DNA of 6,587 bases from an uncultured bacterium. GTDB lineage: Bacteria > Bacillota > Clostridia > Lachnospirales > Lachnospiraceae. A program made the position numbers and the translations under genes. The notes under the pieces were generated by a model. The model saw nothing but the letters and a program-made list of their open reading frames with translations, did no database searches and had not been told where the DNA came from. The stretch is from the NCBI GenBank assembly GCA_905214365.1, contig CAJMMH010000161.1:1-6587 (forward strand). The letters are read 5' to 3'. Positions 6,369 through 6,587 of this stretch are shown here, in pieces. Numbering within the stretch: position 1 is the stretch's first letter; each line of letters begins with the position of its first letter.

Positions 6369-6415
6369 ATTTGTGGAAAGCATGCTTTAGATGTGATATT
6401 GTTTTATTTGTGAAA
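6369..6415. repeat. Two direct copies of ATTTGTG(G)AAA upstream of the operon promoter
   Basis: ATTTGTGGAAA (6369-6379) and ATTTGTGAAA (6406-6415) lie in the same direction, starts 37 bp apart. Weaker relatives are GTGAAA with a GTTTT prefix (6342-6354) and CATTTGAAAAAG (6314-6325). AraC-domain regulators usually bind direct repeats, so these are candidate sites for the operon's regulator; the assignment is inference. Confidence 0.35.
6377..6388. promoter_or_regulatory. Candidate operator: 12-bp perfect palindrome AAAGCATGCTTT
   Basis: A 12-bp palindrome without spacer, centred about 120 bp upstream of the predicted start. It directly overlaps one copy of the repeated ATTTGTGGAAA motif (6369-6379). 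No known regulator is assigned to it. Confidence 0.3.
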
Positions 6416-6435
6416 CTTTTTCCGCACGTAAAAGG

Positions 6436-6449
6436 GCAGCGCAGGCTGC
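6436..6449 (-). other. Small GC hairpin GCAGC-4 nt-GCTGC
   Basis: A perfect 5-bp GC-rich stem with a 4-nt loop is followed on the minus strand by CCTTTT. It sits just after the larger hairpin at 6455-6500 and may act as a second weak stop for upstream transcription. It is short, so confidence is low. Confidence 0.3.
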
Positions 6450-6454
6450 GGCAA

Positions 6455-6500
6455 AAGACCGCTGATTCACAGCCTTCATGCACTGCGAATCAGCGGTCTT
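6455..6500 (-). terminator. Probable terminator of an off-window upstream gene
   Basis: The arms AAGACCGCTGATTC (6455-6468) and GAATCAGCGGTCTT (6487-6500) are perfect 14-bp complements around an 18-nt loop. On the minus strand the stem ends in TCTTTTG, a short T-run. On the plus strand only mixed T-rich sequence follows and no plus-strand gene precedes it. It most likely ends transcription of a minus-strand gene lying beyond 6587, separating it from this operon. The large loop and short T-run make it atypical. Confidence 0.55.
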
Positions 6501-6541
6501 CCATTTATTTCTTGATTTTCTTCTACTTATCTCTTGATTTT
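6498..6541. repeat. Tandem 22-bp direct repeat, two adjacent copies
   Basis: Copies at 6498-6519 and 6520-6541 match at 19 of 22 positions and abut exactly; both end in CTTGATTTT on the plus strand. Sequence to about 6575 continues in the same pyrimidine-rich style and is full of stop codons in all minus-strand frames. The first copy starts on the last three bases of the hairpin's right arm. The function is unknown; it may be a replication-slippage product. Confidence 0.6.
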
Positions 6542-6587
6542 TCCTTATTTACTTATTTTTACTCATTTTTTCTTTTCTGCTCCGCAG

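Larger units (their letters stand above)
6222..6587. other. Non-coding upstream region of the operon
   Basis: This 366-nt stretch has no convincing gene. It holds the operon leader and promoter (6222-6294), an AT-rich probable control region with palindromes and short repeats (6300-6420), two hairpins (6436-6500) and a purine-rich, stop-rich stretch on the minus strand (6498-6587). The last 15-35 bases could be the 3' end of a minus-strand gene off the window; all three minus frames are open for a few codons and then stop, so the frame cannot be told. Confidence 0.6.

Noticed and set aside
6392..6413. Two TGTGA words resembling a Crp half-site pair
   Set aside because: They are direct, not inverted, repeats, and no TCACA partner lies at the proper spacing.
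1..6587. Mobile element, CRISPR array, riboswitch or defence system
   Set aside because: No transposase or integrase motifs, no regularly spaced repeats, and the operon leader of about 38 nt is too short for a riboswitch. All genes fit an ordinary importer operon.

Overview
The window holds one complete sugar-type ABC importer operon with its own two-component regulator, all on the minus strand (read right to left), and a partial tRNA gene at the left edge. The Shine-Dalgarno sites, the sigma-A-type promoters, the CUT1 importer without its own ATPase, and the YesM/YesN-type sensor-regulator pair all suggest a low-to-moderate-GC Gram-positive, probably a gut clostridial (Lachnospiraceae-like) Firmicute. 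That taxonomic guess is inference from protein style, not a database match.

Layout in transcription order: (1) 6587-6222, a non-coding upstream region with a purine-rich stretch containing a 22-bp tandem repeat, a 14-bp perfect stem-loop that probably ends an off-window gene, small palindromes and repeats that could be operators, and a good promoter (TTGAGT-17-TAAAAT). (2) 6221-4920, an extracellular solute-binding protein. (3) 4919-4782, an intergenic stretch with a strong GAAA-capped hairpin. (4) 4781-3819 and 3795-2953, two CUT1 permeases with EAA loops. (5) 2928-1024, a YesM-type histidine kinase with a GTG start. (6) 1058-258, a short YesN-type response regulator with an AraC DNA-binding domain, overlapping the kinase gene by 35 nt. 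(7) 257-56, a spacer without a clear terminator but with a near-consensus tRNA promoter and an A-tract UP element. (8) 55-1, tRNA-Lys(CTT), cut by the window edge.

How the parts work together (inference from family knowledge): the binding protein captures an oligosaccharide or similar solute and hands it to the permease heterodimer, which is powered by an MsmX-like ATPase encoded elsewhere. The kinase senses an extracellular cue, possibly the sugar itself, and phosphorylates the regulator, which probably activates the promoter in front of the binding-protein gene. Because the regulator genes are the last two of the same operon, this would be a positive feedback loop. No glycosidase or metabolic gene is present, so the substrate cannot be named.

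I do not see a clearly new biological system. The points most worth a second look are the binding protein's lack of a lipobox, the kinase C-terminal extension running into the regulator gene over a G6 tract, the structured binding-protein/permease junction, and the operator candidates upstream of the promoter.
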